Assembly: GCF_004798865.1 (NCBI RefSeq)
Contig: NW_025336346.1
Coordinates: 8,812,572-8,876,571 of the forward strand
Direction: 5' to 3'
Source: Varanus komodoensis
Taxonomy: Eukaryota > Chordata > Lepidosauria > Squamata > Varanidae
DNA length: 64,000 bases
Part shown: piece by piece, positions 27,001-42,100 of the stretch
How positions within the stretch are numbered: position 1 is the stretch's first letter
How the letters are laid out: each line of letters begins with the position of its first letter
Position numbers and translations under genes: made by a program
The notes under the pieces: model-generated
What the model was told of the DNA's origin: nothing
Database searches by the model: none
What the model saw: only the letters and a program-made list of their open reading frames with translations

Positions 27001-30000
27001 TTGCTAAGGACACTTTATGCAGTTCATATTGGAATACCTGAGATCACATTTTATTTATACATCTTTGCTTTCTTTAAAAATTTGCTTTCGCTATCACTAA
27101 AACAATATCAAAGACAGTTGACAACAGAATATCTTAAAATATACAGGAAAAGTCTGCTAGCATATGATATCAACACAATTGGTGCTCCTGCTGTTGGAGT
27201 GAATGTTTTTAGTTGATTGTTAATATATTGCTTTTTATGTTTCCTTGGTAGTTTTTAACTGTGTAAACCATCCAGAGAGCTACGTGGCTATTGTGACTGT
27301 CTATAAAAACGTAAATAAAATAAAATCTTTAAAAAACAATACAAGAAGCTTAACACAAATTGGTAATTAACTGGTAATAAAATTAAAAGAACAGCATTCA
27401 AATGTTGCATGTTAAATGCCTGGGAGAATAGGCTGCAAGTGAATGACTTAGTCTGAGCAACCTACTGCGCTTCATGACTGAACAGGAAGCTTAGAACCAA
27501 GGCCTTTATTGTTCAGGTCTTATCACTCTATCCACTGTGCCACACCAGCTCTCACGTTCACCACAGTTAATCTTGAATATGTTCAAAAGTGCTGTTTTGG
27601 GAGCTTCAGGGAGGTCCAGTGAGTTTTTTTCTTCTCCCTTCAATGATCCTTGAAAAGTAGGATGTGATTCTGAAGGAATTCTCTTTGATATTAGCAGGCA
27701 GTTGCAGTATTTGTTTTCCTTCTGAATCTAGGGAGGATCTGATTGACAAAAGCATAGAAAGTGCTGTTTCCCGGATGCAGTCTGTTATTGAACTTGGACG
27801 GGTAATCAGAGATAGGAAAACCATTCCAGTAAAGGTAAGATGTTGTTTTACGTTCTTTTACATCAATATCCTGTAAGCATTTATTGTCTCTGCCAGAGAA
27901 AAGCATAAGTAAATCAGCAAGTTCCATAAAATGGATTACAAGAAAATAATTTAAATAGTCAGTATTAAAATATGCAGTAGACTGATATTTTTTTCGAGAC
28001 TGATGCTGTTGAATTCATTTTCAGTATCCACTGAAAGAGGTGGTGATTATTCATCAGGATCCTCAGGCACTGGAAGATATCCGGTCCTTGGAAAAGTATA
28101 TACTTGAGGTAAGATAGAAGCAAGAGCACACACTGATAGTCTGTGCAGGAGAATAACCCATATGGACCTTGCACTGTTGCCATTCTTCAGTCGTTCCCAG
28201 TTGTGTATTGTTAGAAATAGACCTATAAGCAAATTTATGGTAATGATGAGTATGGAGCAGATACACTGCAACTCTTTTTATGTGTTTGAGGAATTGTAGG
28301 GGGAGAAAGCGTCTGCTCTGCCTCTGGCACTTCATAAACCCAATCCATTTATATTCAGCCCACCATTATCCAAATTAATGCCAGATAAACTGAATTTAGA
28401 AGGCAATTTTGATACAGCCAGCAGCTGGAGGTGACATGTAACACAACCCAAAGCATATTTATCTGCAACTTGCACTAAGTTTAGTGCTTTTCTAAGTGTA
28501 TTAGGATAGTAGTTTTGGGTGAGTAAGTTACTCTGTATGTCAGGGATGGCCAAACAGAGACTTGGGAACCGCATTTATTTTGTGGCTCACTGTTGCGAGT
28601 GCTCGCGCGTGCGCACGAGTGCTGACTTGCCATCCTTCCTGCTGCTGTCCACACATGCCTGCTTGCCACTCACTACCCGCTACAGCTGCCTGCTGGCACC
28701 TGCTTGCAGCTCTCAGACATCTGACATTTGCTGTATGTGGCTCTTCTGTTGAGCCAGTCTGGCCACCTCTGCTATGTAGAAAGGAGAGCCATTGACCAAT
28801 CCTGATTTGGAGAAAAGTTCTGGGTACCCAAGTTGTGCTTAGAAGCTGAGCATGAAGTTAAAAGCCATTATGAGAGCTTTCCAAAGAGAAATTTTTGCAG
28901 TAAAAGTCAGGCCACTTATGAATATTTAATTTAGATTTTATTTCGTTGTACACACACACACACACACACACACACACCACTTACCATATTGTAAAAGACA
29001 TCTCTAAGTGGTTTTGAGTATGACAGAATGTAATGCCACATGGAAAAAGAGAAGCATTTAGCTCTTAAGTGGCTCAGTCGTGCATTCCTGACACTTGGGA
29101 GAATATACTGCAGTTCCTCAGAATGGCTTTTTTAACATTTCAAATGAAATTAACTGTAAGCTACTTTGGGAACAAGTCTTTGTCGAAAAGTAGAATATAA
29201 CTATATAGCTCAGACACATAACTAGCCTTTTAAAAATGTTTTCTGTTATATGACATGACTCAAAATAACAGGTTCATTTTGTAAATGTCAACAGCAAGAT
29301 CTTGTTCTCTGAAAAAAAAGCACTTTATAATATGAGAAATAAAATAATCCGAGTTACATTTGTACTGTGATGAGCAAGATGTACCTTTGAGTAAGGACTG
29401 ATAAGGGATATTGGGGGAAAAGGCGTCAGTACTAAGTGGGGGATCTCCTGGACTGTAGCTGTTGCCTGTGTAAACAAGAAGTATCAGTTAATGCTAAAAT
29501 CAGGAACATGCTTTTGACAGTAGTTGGAGAGTTGCATTTTCCATTGCTGTCAGACCTGCTCATTCTGCTGCCTTGATTTCAAAAGGCAATTTGGGATTTT
29601 GGTCACCTGGAAGTTAAATGGGAAGCTGCCATTCATATGGATGTTGTGACTTCCCTTGAGTTTTCCCTTGAAGTGAGACAGGCTAAATGACAAATCTTTA
29701 CAGGGCGGGGTGGGGGGGAGCTATCTCTGGGCCTGTTTATTCATATGAAGAGGGCATGTGTGTGTGTAGTAGATAGGCATTCAAGACAGCCACTCATTCA
29801 TTTTCCAAAACCCTTTTAGTTGCCTGTAAACATGCCTTTTCATTCTAAGGCCAATTGTGTTTTCACAGTTGATTAAAGTATAAATAAAAGAGAGTAATAT
29901 GTAGACTACCCTCTTTGAGAAATAAATGAGATGAGAAGAAAACCAAGTAAAACATTTTGATTCATTGGTGCCAGTAAATAGCGTTCAGCTATTTAGAACG

Positions 30001-33000
30001 TTGATTGTGAGCTAATCTTTTATTTTCCCCAGAAACGGAGCCAACTGAGACTGTATCAGTTTCAGAAAGACAGAGGGGTCCCTTGTGCTGCTTCATATAT
30101 CAGAATCTTATACCTGAATGGCACACAAAAGATTTAAATTTCTTTATAATATTGTATGGCCAGACAAAAGGTTTCCCAGGATTCCTAAGAGCAATGCATC
30201 ATAGCAGAAGTATGTCAGCTGCAAAATAGAATTCTTTTGATGGTTCAGCTCCTGTTCAGTGGTTCATACAATTGTGAATAACTTGCTCATAACTGAATTC
30301 TTAGTTACAGAGCAATCTTAACTGTTAATGATGGCTCTTGGTATGATGATTGTTGCCTGAAAGTGAGTGGGGTCAGTTCATGGGGAGCACAGGAGGCCTA
30401 GACTCCATGGAACGCACTCCCCAGAGAGGTCCGCCTGGCGTCGTTATTTGTTTTTCAGTGCCAGGCGAAGACCTTTTTATTCAAACGTTATTTTAATTGT
30501 TAATATTATTTATTTATTTTATTCTTTGGCCAGGGCAACTTAATTTATACTGTTAAATTATATTGTTTTATATTATGTTATTTATTTATGATTGTGAGCC
30601 GCCCCGAGGCTTCGGCGAATGGGGCGGCATAGAAGTTCCCTAAACAAACAAACAAATAAATAAATAAATAGACTAATAGCATGGGAAACAGGGCATAAGA
30701 CAACTGCTGAATGGAAAAGAAATGACCCTAGAGGCAGAACAGGGAATTTTGAGGGTGGAAACTCGGGGGCCAGAAAAGGTAAAGATCTTTGGATCATACT
30801 TGAATATTGAGTAGTAGGGGGATTTGCACAATTTCAGACTCAGTCCTCAAGATAGCAAAGTATTTACATGGCACAATAGTATTAACTGTATTAATCATAC
30901 TATTGTTGAGTGCAAACAAATCACTGCAGTAGACAACGCATGTGTTTGTCCTATCTCATCCTTTGCCATTCAACAAATAAAAAAGGTTAGTTGTTGCTGA
31001 TTATTAATTGCACTGCAGTGATTATTCCTATTTCAAACTTCTTTTTTTCTCCTCTGTCTTTTTTAAATTTGCAGGAACTTAATGTCCGTCAGGTTACACT
31101 GTCAACAGATAAAGATAAATACGGAATCCGTCTAAGAGCAGAGCCTGATCACATGGTCCTTGGAAAGCGTCTGAAAGGTGCCTTTAAATCTGTTATGGCT
31201 GCTATCAAGGAGCTGACAAGTGAGCAGTTGGAAGAATTCCAGAAGATAGGTGAGTAGCCTTACAGTATGTATGCATGCTTTGTCATAAAGGTGTATTGGC
31301 GTTGACCTAGCCTGTTGATGCAAAAGACCTTTCATTTCTGAGTGTACGAGCTAATTTGCTTGGCTACCTGGGTATATGTTATAGCCTAATAACAGATGAT
31401 GAGGAATCTGAAAGCTGTTTATCTAGTTACTGTCAAATGTTCATAGATTCCGTGAGCAAATTAGAGAATTATCACAAGAAGAAAAGTGTTAATCCTGCAA
31501 AATGAGAAAATGAGACAATGGTAAAAATGAGAAAAAAAATTAAAGACATTGAAAGGGGAAGTGAAGAAAATCAAATTCCTTCAAAATGCTTGGAATTTAC
31601 TCAGAACTGCAATAGTAGCTCAGCTAGAATGTGTACTACAGATTAGGAATGTAGCTACAAGTCCAAGAGGTTGACAGCATGGTTAATGAGCAGTGCCAAG
31701 GAAGCTGAAAGTCTTGCCCAAGGGCAGGAAAAAAGGGGGACACAAACGAGATGCAGGCAGAAGATAAACAATAGCGAAGAAGTATTTGAGGAGCATATCA
31801 CTGCCAAAACCCAGGCCAACAATAAAGAATTTGTTAAATGCTATCAGAAGGAGGGAACAAGCTAGATGGGCTGATGGATGCCCATGGAATTAAAAGACAA
31901 GAATAATACTGTGAAACTGACTATTTTTCATATGTTTTCACTGTGGAAGATCAAAGACAGATACATGGGGATGGGGGTGGTCTGAGGAACAGAGAAAAAT
32001 TGCAGTAATAAAAGTTAACATTCTCAACCCTATTGAGAAATTGAAAGTTGATAAATCCTCAGGGCCACATGGTATCCATCCAAGAGTTCTTAAAGAACCC
32101 TTACATGAAATTACTCATATTCTAACAAAATATGTAACATGTCCCTAAGGTCAGCCTCTGTACCAGATTATCGGAAAATTGGTAGGTTTCTTTTAAACAG
32201 ATCCAGCAGTTTGTAGACGGTTCCACCTGAAATGATTGAAAGAATTAGTAAATATATAGAAGGACAAACCTTACAAGTAAAGAATCAACAATGCCTTATT
32301 CAAAGATAAGACCTGCCTGACTAGCTTTGCAGAGCTCTTAGAGAATGTCAGAAACCATGTGGACTGGGTAAACTGATAGGCACTATTTAATTGAAGTTTC
32401 AAAAGCATTTTGACATAGTCCTTCAGCAAAGAATTCTGAGTAAAATTAGCAATTGCAGAGTAAGCTGTAGAGAATGTGGATAGGGGGACATTTTTCTCCC
32501 TCTTTCATAATACTAAAACCTGGGATCAATGTATAAAGCTAAGTGATGAGAGATTCAAGACAGATAAAAGGAAGTACTACATCACACAGCACATTATTAA
32601 ACTGTGGAATTCACTTTCACAAGGTGCAGTGTTGGTCATAAACTTGGGCAGGTTTAAAAGTGGATCACACATATTCATTGATAATGCTGTCAATTGCTAC
32701 TGTATCACTTTTCCCACTGACCTTAGGGCAGTGTGCTTCCTGTAGTATCAGAGGATGCCTCCGTGCAGCAATTGCTGAGGAGCATAGGAGAAAGGTGGTC
32801 GTGTGCCCATATTTTGCTTGGAGGTGTCCTACCTGCTTGCTCACTAGTCATCTGTCCGTCAAGCAAGCCAGTGCCAGCAGAGATGAGGAACAACAGCAAG
32901 CAGTGGCAGTGAGAAGATAGGCTGCTGAGGGAGGGGGCATTGAGGACCTGGAGCTGTTGCCAGTGATGGCCTTGAGGTGGATTTATTATGGCTTTGCGTT

Positions 33001-36000
33001 TTCTTTTGCAGCCCTGCACTATAAGATTCAGCACTATCACTTAAACATGCACAGGGATACTTTAGGTCAAAAGCATAGATCTTGAGGAGTGTGGTACAAG
33101 AAGCTATCAATCTTGACCTGTGATCTAGCCAAATTCTTTCTAGGAATGTGTTCCAGGAATTACCTGCAAACTTACAGGTTGTTTGGTAGAACTATAATGG
33201 CTAGAAATATATGCTTTAATTGTTGCTATTTCATCTGGTCTTAAAAGACAGCCTTAAATGGGTTGCTTCTCCAGCTTAAAGACTTCTTGAATGCTACATT
33301 GATATCTATAATCAGGAGCAGACTTTTAAACCCCCATGACTTCATGTGAATTGGGGATGTTGTTTGGAGGCAATAGAAATCATAGTACTACATACGCAGG
33401 GGTGAGATTTGGAAGGACTTGTGTGTGACTGTGATAATGCATTGATAAGTATTTACAAACATCCTGTTGACCTACTGGGACAATTTGCACAATCAGACAA
33501 GCCACCATGCCTTAAATAAGCCATGGTAGCTTGTTTGATAGTACAGACCAAGTTACTGTCTAATAAATTACTGTCCTCTGAATGGACTTGTATTGGATAA
33601 GTCAGAAGTTTTTAAGGTTATTCTTGAATATAAAATAGGTGAAATGAACATGCTAACATGCATCTCAGATGCATTTTAAATTATAAAGGTTTGGTAACAA
33701 AATGAAATTTCTCATGTACAAATGCAAAGTGATATGAGCAAAAGGAAAAACACCCAAATATAGGAGTATAAAAGTTAATATATTTTTTCCAGAATTCCAA
33801 ACTGACAGACGATAGGTGGTTTGTCTAATGCTATATAAAATAAACTACATGAATGAGAAAAGGTGAGAAATGCAATTGGAGGGAAGGTAGGATAACACAA
33901 GATGATTAGAGAGATATATTACTTTTTGAGTGAAAGAGAAAGAAAAGCAATATATCTGAAAGCTGAGCAGTTACAGATTGTTTAGGTCTTGGCACATCCT
34001 ATTTTAATATAAAATGGATAATTGTCTTATTTCAATATATCAGGCACCATTGATGTAGAAGGACACGAACTACATGAAGAAGATCTCCGTCTGATGTACA
34101 CCTTTGACCAGACAGCTGGAGGATCTGCTCAGTTTGAAGCACATTCTGATTCTCAGGTATTCAGTGTAGTAATCTCTTGTGAGGAATCTGTACTTTGTTA
34201 AGTACCAGTTCATATGGATTATCAGCTCTTAATCTGCAGTGCAGAGCTCCTTTTGGAGTGTTTGCCTGAGATGTCAAAAGGCAATGACCTTGCTTAGTCT
34301 GAATTTTGGACTGGTGTGGTGAATATTGGGTTTTCAAGTAGCCATGCTAGGAAAAACCCTAAAGGACCAGGACTTGGTTTAGCTCCTCCCTGTCTGGATT
34401 ATCTATTCACATAGGGTGAAAAGGGAAGCAGATGAAGCAGACATCTATAGGCCTCGTCCTGTATCTTCCCCACTGTTGAAAGGGTGGATGCAGCCTTATT
34501 GTAACAGGATCAAATGGATTGGAATAAATGTTTTTGGTGTTAGACATCACCGTGTGTTTGTGAGTCTGTCACAAAAGTTTATAAGAACATTGCAGGGCAG
34601 ATTATCAATAATTTATGTCTGGTAAAAAAAATCCCTTGTTGCATCTGAATGTCGCTTCTGATTTATTATTTTGTGGATGGCATCTCCATATTTTATTGCC
34701 AGGTTTTGGTTCTTCTGGATGTTACTCCTGATCAGTCCATGGTGGATGAAGGTGTTGCACGAGAAGTAATAAACCGCATCCAAAAACTGAGAAAGAAGGT
34801 TAGTAATTACAGCAAGTTACCCTCCAACATCTCCCTTGTATCACCGCTGTGGTCCTCTTGTTTTCATTGATGTTAGCATAGTAATAGTATTGGGTTATAA
34901 AATGTAGCTCAAGTCTCACTGGTTAAAATAAATGCAAGATAGTTAGCCTGCTCACACATCTGAACTTTATAATCCACCTTTAAGTACCTTAAAAGCTGTT
35001 ACATAGAGGAAGGTCAAGATCTCTCCGATAGCAGAGTGCAGGATACTGAATAATCAACTCAAGTTGCAACAACCCAGATTCAGGCTAGATATCAGAAAAA
35101 GTTTCCTCGCTGTCAGAGCAATATGACAGTGGAACCAGCTGCCATGGGCTCTCCCACACTAGAGACATTCAGAAAGAAACTGGATAGCCATCTGAGTGGA
35201 ATGGTGTAAATTGGTGTCCTGCAACAGAAGGGTGTGGGACCCAATGGCCTTCTTGACCCCTTGCAACTCTTCTATGATTCTGTGAAGGACAAATCAATCA
35301 ACAAGTTCAGCAGCAGCAGCAGCATTTTATTTCAATATAGCCCAGTAGCCAAAGCTCTCTGGGGGTTTACTGCATAAATCGCAAAAACCAGCGGAATATC
35401 ATACGAGGGCAAACCTAATCTGTCTGTTGCAGGATAGTCAAACAGAATCGACTTTTTATCTATCATCAGTCTATCTATCCATCCTCAAATGTCCATGGAT
35501 AGATTGCTTGCAGAAATACCAAACCAATTTCAGTATAAACAGTTTTGCATGTGGAAGTTACATCTGTGTTTCAAAGGGCATCAAAGGACATTTTTGGCTA
35601 CCCTTCCCCACCCCTTGAACATTGAACTCCAGTCACCAAAACATCTTTTGAAAATATATTCAGGTTCAAAAGTGCTTTGTCATGCAGCATAAGCTGCTGT
35701 TTAAGATACAAAACCTCAAATCTTGGCATACTTCCTTGGATCGTGGCTCTTACTGTAGCTTGTAAGCCTGCAGGGAACATTTGTTCTTAAGACTGTAATC
35801 CTATACCCACTTACCTTCAAGGAAGCCCTATTAAATTCAATAACATTTCTATAAAGAAATAAATAGAATTGTGCTGTTCATAATTTTACATCCCCTATCA
35901 TCTAAGGAACTTTATAAATGAAAATACTGTATTTTGACATGTAACATCTAAAGAACATGTTTGATTGGTAGTCAACTATAGGCTTTTAAGAGTCTTGAGG

Positions 36001-39000
36001 CCAGTTTGTGCTTTGCTTTACAATTCTACTATTAAAAACCTCTAAGATTGCATGTCAAAACATAAGTTAGGTGCCATCAACCATCAATGTCTTAGCTGGG
36101 TTTCTTTGCAGGGGCTCTTCATGTTTGTTGGTGAGTTAAATGCATATCTGTGCTTCACACCGGATGGACGTATTTCTACTTGAGTGAGAAAGGGAAATGC
36201 AAAGTAAATGCTGCATGATAAAGTTTAGAAGGAATTATTTAAAAAGAAGGCAATACATTCTATGGTTCAGCCCTTTAGCTGCACAGGTAAAAGTTGCTTA
36301 TTGCCGGTGTAGTTGTCCTCAGATTAATTGGAAAGACCAACCGTGAACTGGAAGTAAGAAGAGTGTTATGCTTCTTAAACCACAGGAGCCTAGAGCTTGC
36401 CTTAGAAGGCTTTTTCTTGTCCTACTCTTACAAAATCAATTGTTTTTCTTTCCTTTTAAACTCATACACATTGTTGCCAAATCAGCTAAAATATTGCAAC
36501 AAACAAAATCTTTAGGCAGATCATAATAACAACATGGCTTGTTATAACAACAAGACAGAAGACATCAATACTTTTAATGTAATAGGAAAATATTGAAGGA
36601 AAAGTATGTTTTGGGGATAGGCAGGAGTGCATGGGATACAGATAGGGAACAGATGGCTATAAAAGGAGAATAGGAAAGAAGATAAAAATTGAGCATGACA
36701 TAGGTAATTGTGTGTGAAGGTGACTTTTCTCATTCTGTTAGGATAACAGTATCTATAAATAATCCTCAGTACCCGATAAAAATAACTGTCAATTCAGCCA
36801 GAACAGAACATGTATTAATTTTGTTAGTATCTTTTATCTGAAAATAATTGTTAATACCTTTAGTTAAATGAAAGGTTTTTCTTCTATAAAGGTAATTTGC
36901 ACAGTTTAAAACACATCATTGTGCAGTTTTAAACTTGTTTTTTTAGGTCATTTCATGGTTGCAAATAAAAATTATGGTAATATGTACAGTTAGATCCTTT
37001 TTTGTTTCCATAAATTTTACTTTATAATCATGTTGGGCTATTTTTTACATGTTACTTTGTTAATAACCAAAATAGGTTTTACTTTTTGTTGCAAAAATGC
37101 CTGACGCACTGGTGTTGCTGATTTAATTGCAGCGCAATCTTGTTCCTACCGATGAGATTACAGTATATTACCAGGCACATCCAGAAGGTGATTACCTTGA
37201 AACTGTTATTATGGAGCACACAGACTTCATTTGTGCAACAATAAAGGCTGCCTTGAAGCCATACCCAGTGCCTACCTCAAAAGAAGTGCTTATTCAAGAA
37301 AAAACCCAGGTAAGAATGAATACAAATCCTTTGGAGAATATTCACCCAGCCCATTATCTGAATAATGCATTGCTTACATTAAATGTTTATTGGACCAGAC
37401 TTGCTATATCCATTTCAGATGTTCATATTGTATAACAAGTTTTAAGTTCAAGAAGTCAATGAATCATCCAAAGCTACTTTCAAAATTAGTTCACATGTTT
37501 TTACATACCCAGCAATAATCTTCTTTTCAGTCATGATTAACATGCTTTTCTAAATTTCAACTTGCCATTTTTTAAAGATTTCAAATTTAATCTTGTGAAG
37601 GTAGGTCCTACTTTTGGCTGTTTATGTTGATTTCATGACTTCTTCATATGAAAAGGCTTGATTTTTATAGGTGTTTGTGGTGTTCAAGGGAGTACTTGAT
37701 TGCCCATATTAGCTGTAGACTTATGATTTTCAGGGGCTGTACTGATACCTCCACCCAAACCATTTTGAACACTCATTTCAGCAGCAGCAGTTTCTCATGT
37801 GAAAGGTGTTTCCTGACTTCCAGAGGTCTTAATAATACGTTGTTAAAGCTATTTAAAGGGAAATTACCAAAAAATGATTGTGGTTTATTTGCTATTTAAA
37901 TTGCACTCATGCAAAGGGACAACCAGCAGTAATAGTAATGAAGAAGTAGAAGAGGTGTGTACCAACTCCAAATTTGGTGCTTTGGAAAAATGCCCAAGTC
38001 TATTTCAGATTTGGAAACCTGAAGCTTTGTGCTTCCTATGGACTTCCAGTGGAACTCAAATAACTATATTTTTCCTTTGTAGGAATTTGGTGAAAATTGC
38101 AGGCATAGCACCTGTTCAGGATAGGATTAAGCCTACTAAATGTTAGAAGAATAGGTGAAGGGACTTTTATGCTATGTGCCTTTATATCCTGATTTTATTT
38201 TATTTTAGAGGGAACTGTCAATCACTTATCTTTATTGGGAGAATCAGATGAATTTTGCAGGGAGTAACAATCCTTTTTGACTAGATTTGACCTGCCAGGT
38301 TTCATATGAATAGACATGTTTTTTGTCAACAGCAACCTTGACACTTAGAAAAGAGGATGCTATTGTCCTTATTTGCTTCTTGTGGACTACAGTTCTGAAA
38401 ATGGTAGATAGCCTAGGGCAGTGATGGCAAACCTTTTAGAGACCAAGTGCCCAAACTGCAATCCAAAACCCACTTATTGATCGCAAAGGGCCAACACTAC
38501 AATAAAACCTGAAAACTGAGGTTTTAGTTTAGTAAAAAAAACGCACAGCCAGTCCAAGAAAATATATATATATCCTTGGCAGCACACTGACCGGCCATGA
38601 GAAAGCTCGGATGAGTGGCGGCTTGTGACATCATTGCCTGGCACCGCTACTCCTTTAAGAGCATGCAGATGGCCCCTGTGTGCACTGTTACCTGATGCTC
38701 GGCTGCTGGGGTGATGCTGGGGGACTAACGTGCCGACAAGGAGAGCTCTACATGCCCGCTGTGGCATGTGAACCATAGGTTCACCATGACTGCCCTAACC
38801 CTACCCTGGTGCACACCCCTCACCCGAATATAGGGCTAAAGTTCCATTGAAGAGAGGGCGATTTCGAAAAACCCTCCTTGAGTAGCTTTTTCTGCACAGC
38901 TCATCATTTCTGTCCCTTCTAAACACATTCCAAACATCAAAATAATACCAAGGCACCTCGTTTTTCTAACCCTAACCCAGTGATCGTGAACCTTTTAGAA

Positions 39001-39117
39001 ATCGAGTGCCCAAAATCCAACCCAAAGCCACTTATTTATCGCAAAGTGCCAAAACTGCAATAAAACCTGAAAACTGAGGTTTTAGGTTGGAAAAAAACAA
39101 CATACTTCCAGTCCAAG

Positions 39118-39160
<43 letters not shown>

Positions 39161-42100
39161 TTGGCAGCGCACTGACTGGCCATGCGAAAGCTCGGACAAG
39201 TGGCAGCTAATGAGTCGTGGCTTGTGATGTTATCACCCTGCGCCGCTAGTCCTTTCTGAGCATGCGCATGGCCCCTATGTGCTCTGTTATTCGATGCGCA
39301 GCTGCTGGGGCAATGCTGGGGTGACTTGGTTCGTGTGCCGAAGGGGGGCTCTGCATGCCCGCTGCAGCACACATGCCATAAGTTCGCCCTCCCGGCCTAG
39401 GGGTATAGCTGGCTTGAAACCTGCAGTGATTCAAATGGTACAACATCTAGGGAGCTATGGTGATTGAATACTATTTTCCTAATATAGCTTTGTACTGTTG
39501 GAAGGTCATTTCATGGTCCCTTCCTTGCCCTCTACTCTGCACGTAAGAGTTCTGTTGGATTAAACTAAGTGCTTATTATTTTAATAATTATTGGTTTCTC
39601 ATAGTGGCCAACCAAGATTGCTTATGGGAAGCTTCTTTTTTTATAATGAGTTTTATTCAAAATAACCCTAAAACAAAGGAAAACTAAAAACAACATCAGT
39701 CATCAGAAACATCGGACCTGCTGGGTCAGCTCCCACATTTTTTTCTATTCATGATAACTTAAAAACATATTTAAATCTATGCAAAGTCCTGTTTCTCTAG
39801 CCAATAATAAAGAGTCCCAAGTTTGATCGAAATCAGTATCTTCTTTCTCCTTCAATGACAAAGTCAGTCTATCCATTTCTACACAGTCCAAGATCTTTTT
39901 TAGGATCAGTTCATCGGTGGGTGGTTCTTCACTTTTCCAGTGTTGAGCAAATGCAATCCTCACCACAGTAATTACATGTAAAATCAAGTACATTTCTTGT
40001 TTACTAATATCAACAAGTATAATGCCTAATAAGAAAACTTCAGGTTTAAAAGCTAAGGATTTTTGCAAATTTTGCAAAAATTTGTCAGGTGTGTTCTCAC
40101 CATATGTTTCTAACATAGCATTATAATGACAGTTTTATTGTATTATTGCAGATGATCTCTAGAGTTGAATTTACTTTTTCAGCTGCTGCTGCATACCATG
40201 TTGCCATTATCACTGATTTATCAGTAAATCCAAGGGGTCTTTTCCTTGGTTATTAACCACCAGCTCAGATACCTGGTATGCACATGAAGTTGGAAACGTT
40301 TGCGGTAGCATGCATTATATTTATACTTGCTTACGCTGAATTTGAGTGCTATTTTTCTTGGTAGAAAGGCAAAGTACAGATCAAATAAATTAAATCAGTA
40401 AACTGATTTACTGAGTAAATCAGTATTTGCCACTGTATTACTCATTCCTGCAGTTTGAAGAGATCCTTTTGGATTTCTTCATAATCACTTTGGTATTTTT
40501 ACTTCATTTGCAAGCTTTGCATTCTCAATGCTCACCTGTAATTTGAGGACATTTATGAACAAATTAAGAAGCTCTGATTTTGCAAATTCAAGTACCAAGA
40601 GGACACATTTGCACCTCACAACTACCCACTGTGGCAGTGAGCCACAATAGTTCCCTTGTTTCCCAAAACAGCCCACAAGTACTTCTGACAAATGATCAGG
40701 TTCACTGTGTGTTGTTTGCTGCCTCCTTCCACTGCTCAGTCCTCCCAGGGACCTGCACTGGAACTGCAGCTTTAACAATATTTTTACTCCAGAGATTGCA
40801 GTTAAAGTAAGCTAAACTTTAAAAGCAAGTTAGCAAAAGAACTGTGGTGAGACAGAAATCCCTGTGGGAACTGACCTAGGTTCACATGACCCGACAGCCC
40901 ATCATTGGTAACAGCCCTCAATAGGCTGTCATATTATGTGTCTACTAGATCTTTGCTGACACGCTTAAAAAACTGTAAAAGACACCATAATCTTTCAGAA
41001 TCCCTGTTGATACCTATTTAGGAAAACCTGTTTGCCAAAACTTGTGCAGTTAATAATTGTATCTATTTATCCAGAATAGACATTGAGCTAATGAGCTTAT
41101 AATTTCTTGACCTCACCCCACTCTTTTTATAAAAATCTGGTGTTATCTTAATAACTTAACTGTCTTTCGGTGAGAGGTTGATCTTAGAGACATGTTATAT
41201 ATTTTTTAATTAAAAGATTAGTGTTTCACATTTTAATGCATTAAAAACTTTGGATTTGGCAATTTATTCATTTTTAGTTTATCAATAAGATCTGTATCTT
41301 GATCTTATGTCACCATACTTGCCTGAGTTCCTCATATCGCCTTCTTAAAAATGCTATTTATTTTATGAGTGTTTGCTCTACCTACTCTATAGAGAAGGCA
41401 GATACAATGAATTTGTACTTCTTTGCAGTTTCCTTATGCAGACATTGAAATTTCCCATTTCCTTTTAGGTAAACAAGGTAGCAGAAAATACATATAGGTT
41501 TTACTTGATATGACCTTGGTGACTGAAAGTCAAGCAAAGCTCCTAGCAGATGATCACAGTTTGATATCAGTGAAAGACTCCAAAATATACAAAAATAGCA
41601 TAATATGTTCATGTAACTATTCAGGAATAAACATTTAAATGGGGAAATTTGAAAGATATCAGTAACATACCTATTTTGTGTGATGATGAATACAAAATTA
41701 CATGTAATTTGATGAGGTCAGAAGATTAATGATAGATACTGAGTAAAAATGCTTGGGATTCTAGAACAGCCAAAAAGCAAATTCTACATTAATTTAGAAT
41801 TTAATGTAGGTACAGCTGGCTGATCTAAATAGTATAGACAAATTTTGATAATGCATTTTTATCAAGATAGTCAAAAGTCCATCTGTTAGTTAAAACTTAA
41901 GCAAGACAATATTCTCGTCTTGAACCAAAGACAAGAATAAAAACCTTGAACAATACCTTTTAGAAAATAAAGCAATATAGTAAAACAAAATGTAAGATCA
42001 TTCCAAAGGTTTGCTTTGATTTACATCGGTATTTGATTTGCTGTAAACTTCAAAGGTATAGAGACTTCTTGAACCACAAAGTTCCATTTATCTGCTGCAT

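Larger units (their letters stand above)
24031..27731 (+). other. 3.7-kb IARS1 intron with RTE, CR1/L3, L2 and SINE relics
   Basis: It contains four short repeat relics listed separately between 25826 and 27560. Bases 24031-25820 are AT-rich with T runs near 25072 and show no named element. Confidence 0.65.
28109..31074 (+). other. 3-kb IARS1 intron with hAT element, CA repeat and L2 tail
   Basis: It contains a hAT miniature element (28541-28771), a CA microsatellite (28949-28978) and an L2 3' end (30395-30672). Bases 29000-30390 show nothing I can name. Confidence 0.7.
38419..39394. mobile_element. Composite element: two related hAT copies flanking a 185-bp segment
   Basis: Two direct hAT copies, 38419-38792 and 38978-39394, start CAGTGATGGCAAACCTTTTA and CAGTGATCGTGAACCTTTTA. 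Their right ends are AGGTTCACCATGACTG and a decayed AGTTCGCCCTCCCG. The outer flanks are an identical 8-bp repeat GCCTAGGG at 38411-38418 and 39395-39402. The segment between the copies begins and ends with a different 8-bp repeat, CCCTAACC, at 38793-38800 and 38970-38977. This is what is expected if the pair moved as one unit into a GCCTAGGG site. No transposase is seen. Confidence 0.6.

Noticed and set aside
38793-38977. Possible interstitial telomere array
   Set aside because: Only one or two CCCTAA-like words at each edge; too short to call a telomere array, better explained as target-site sequence.
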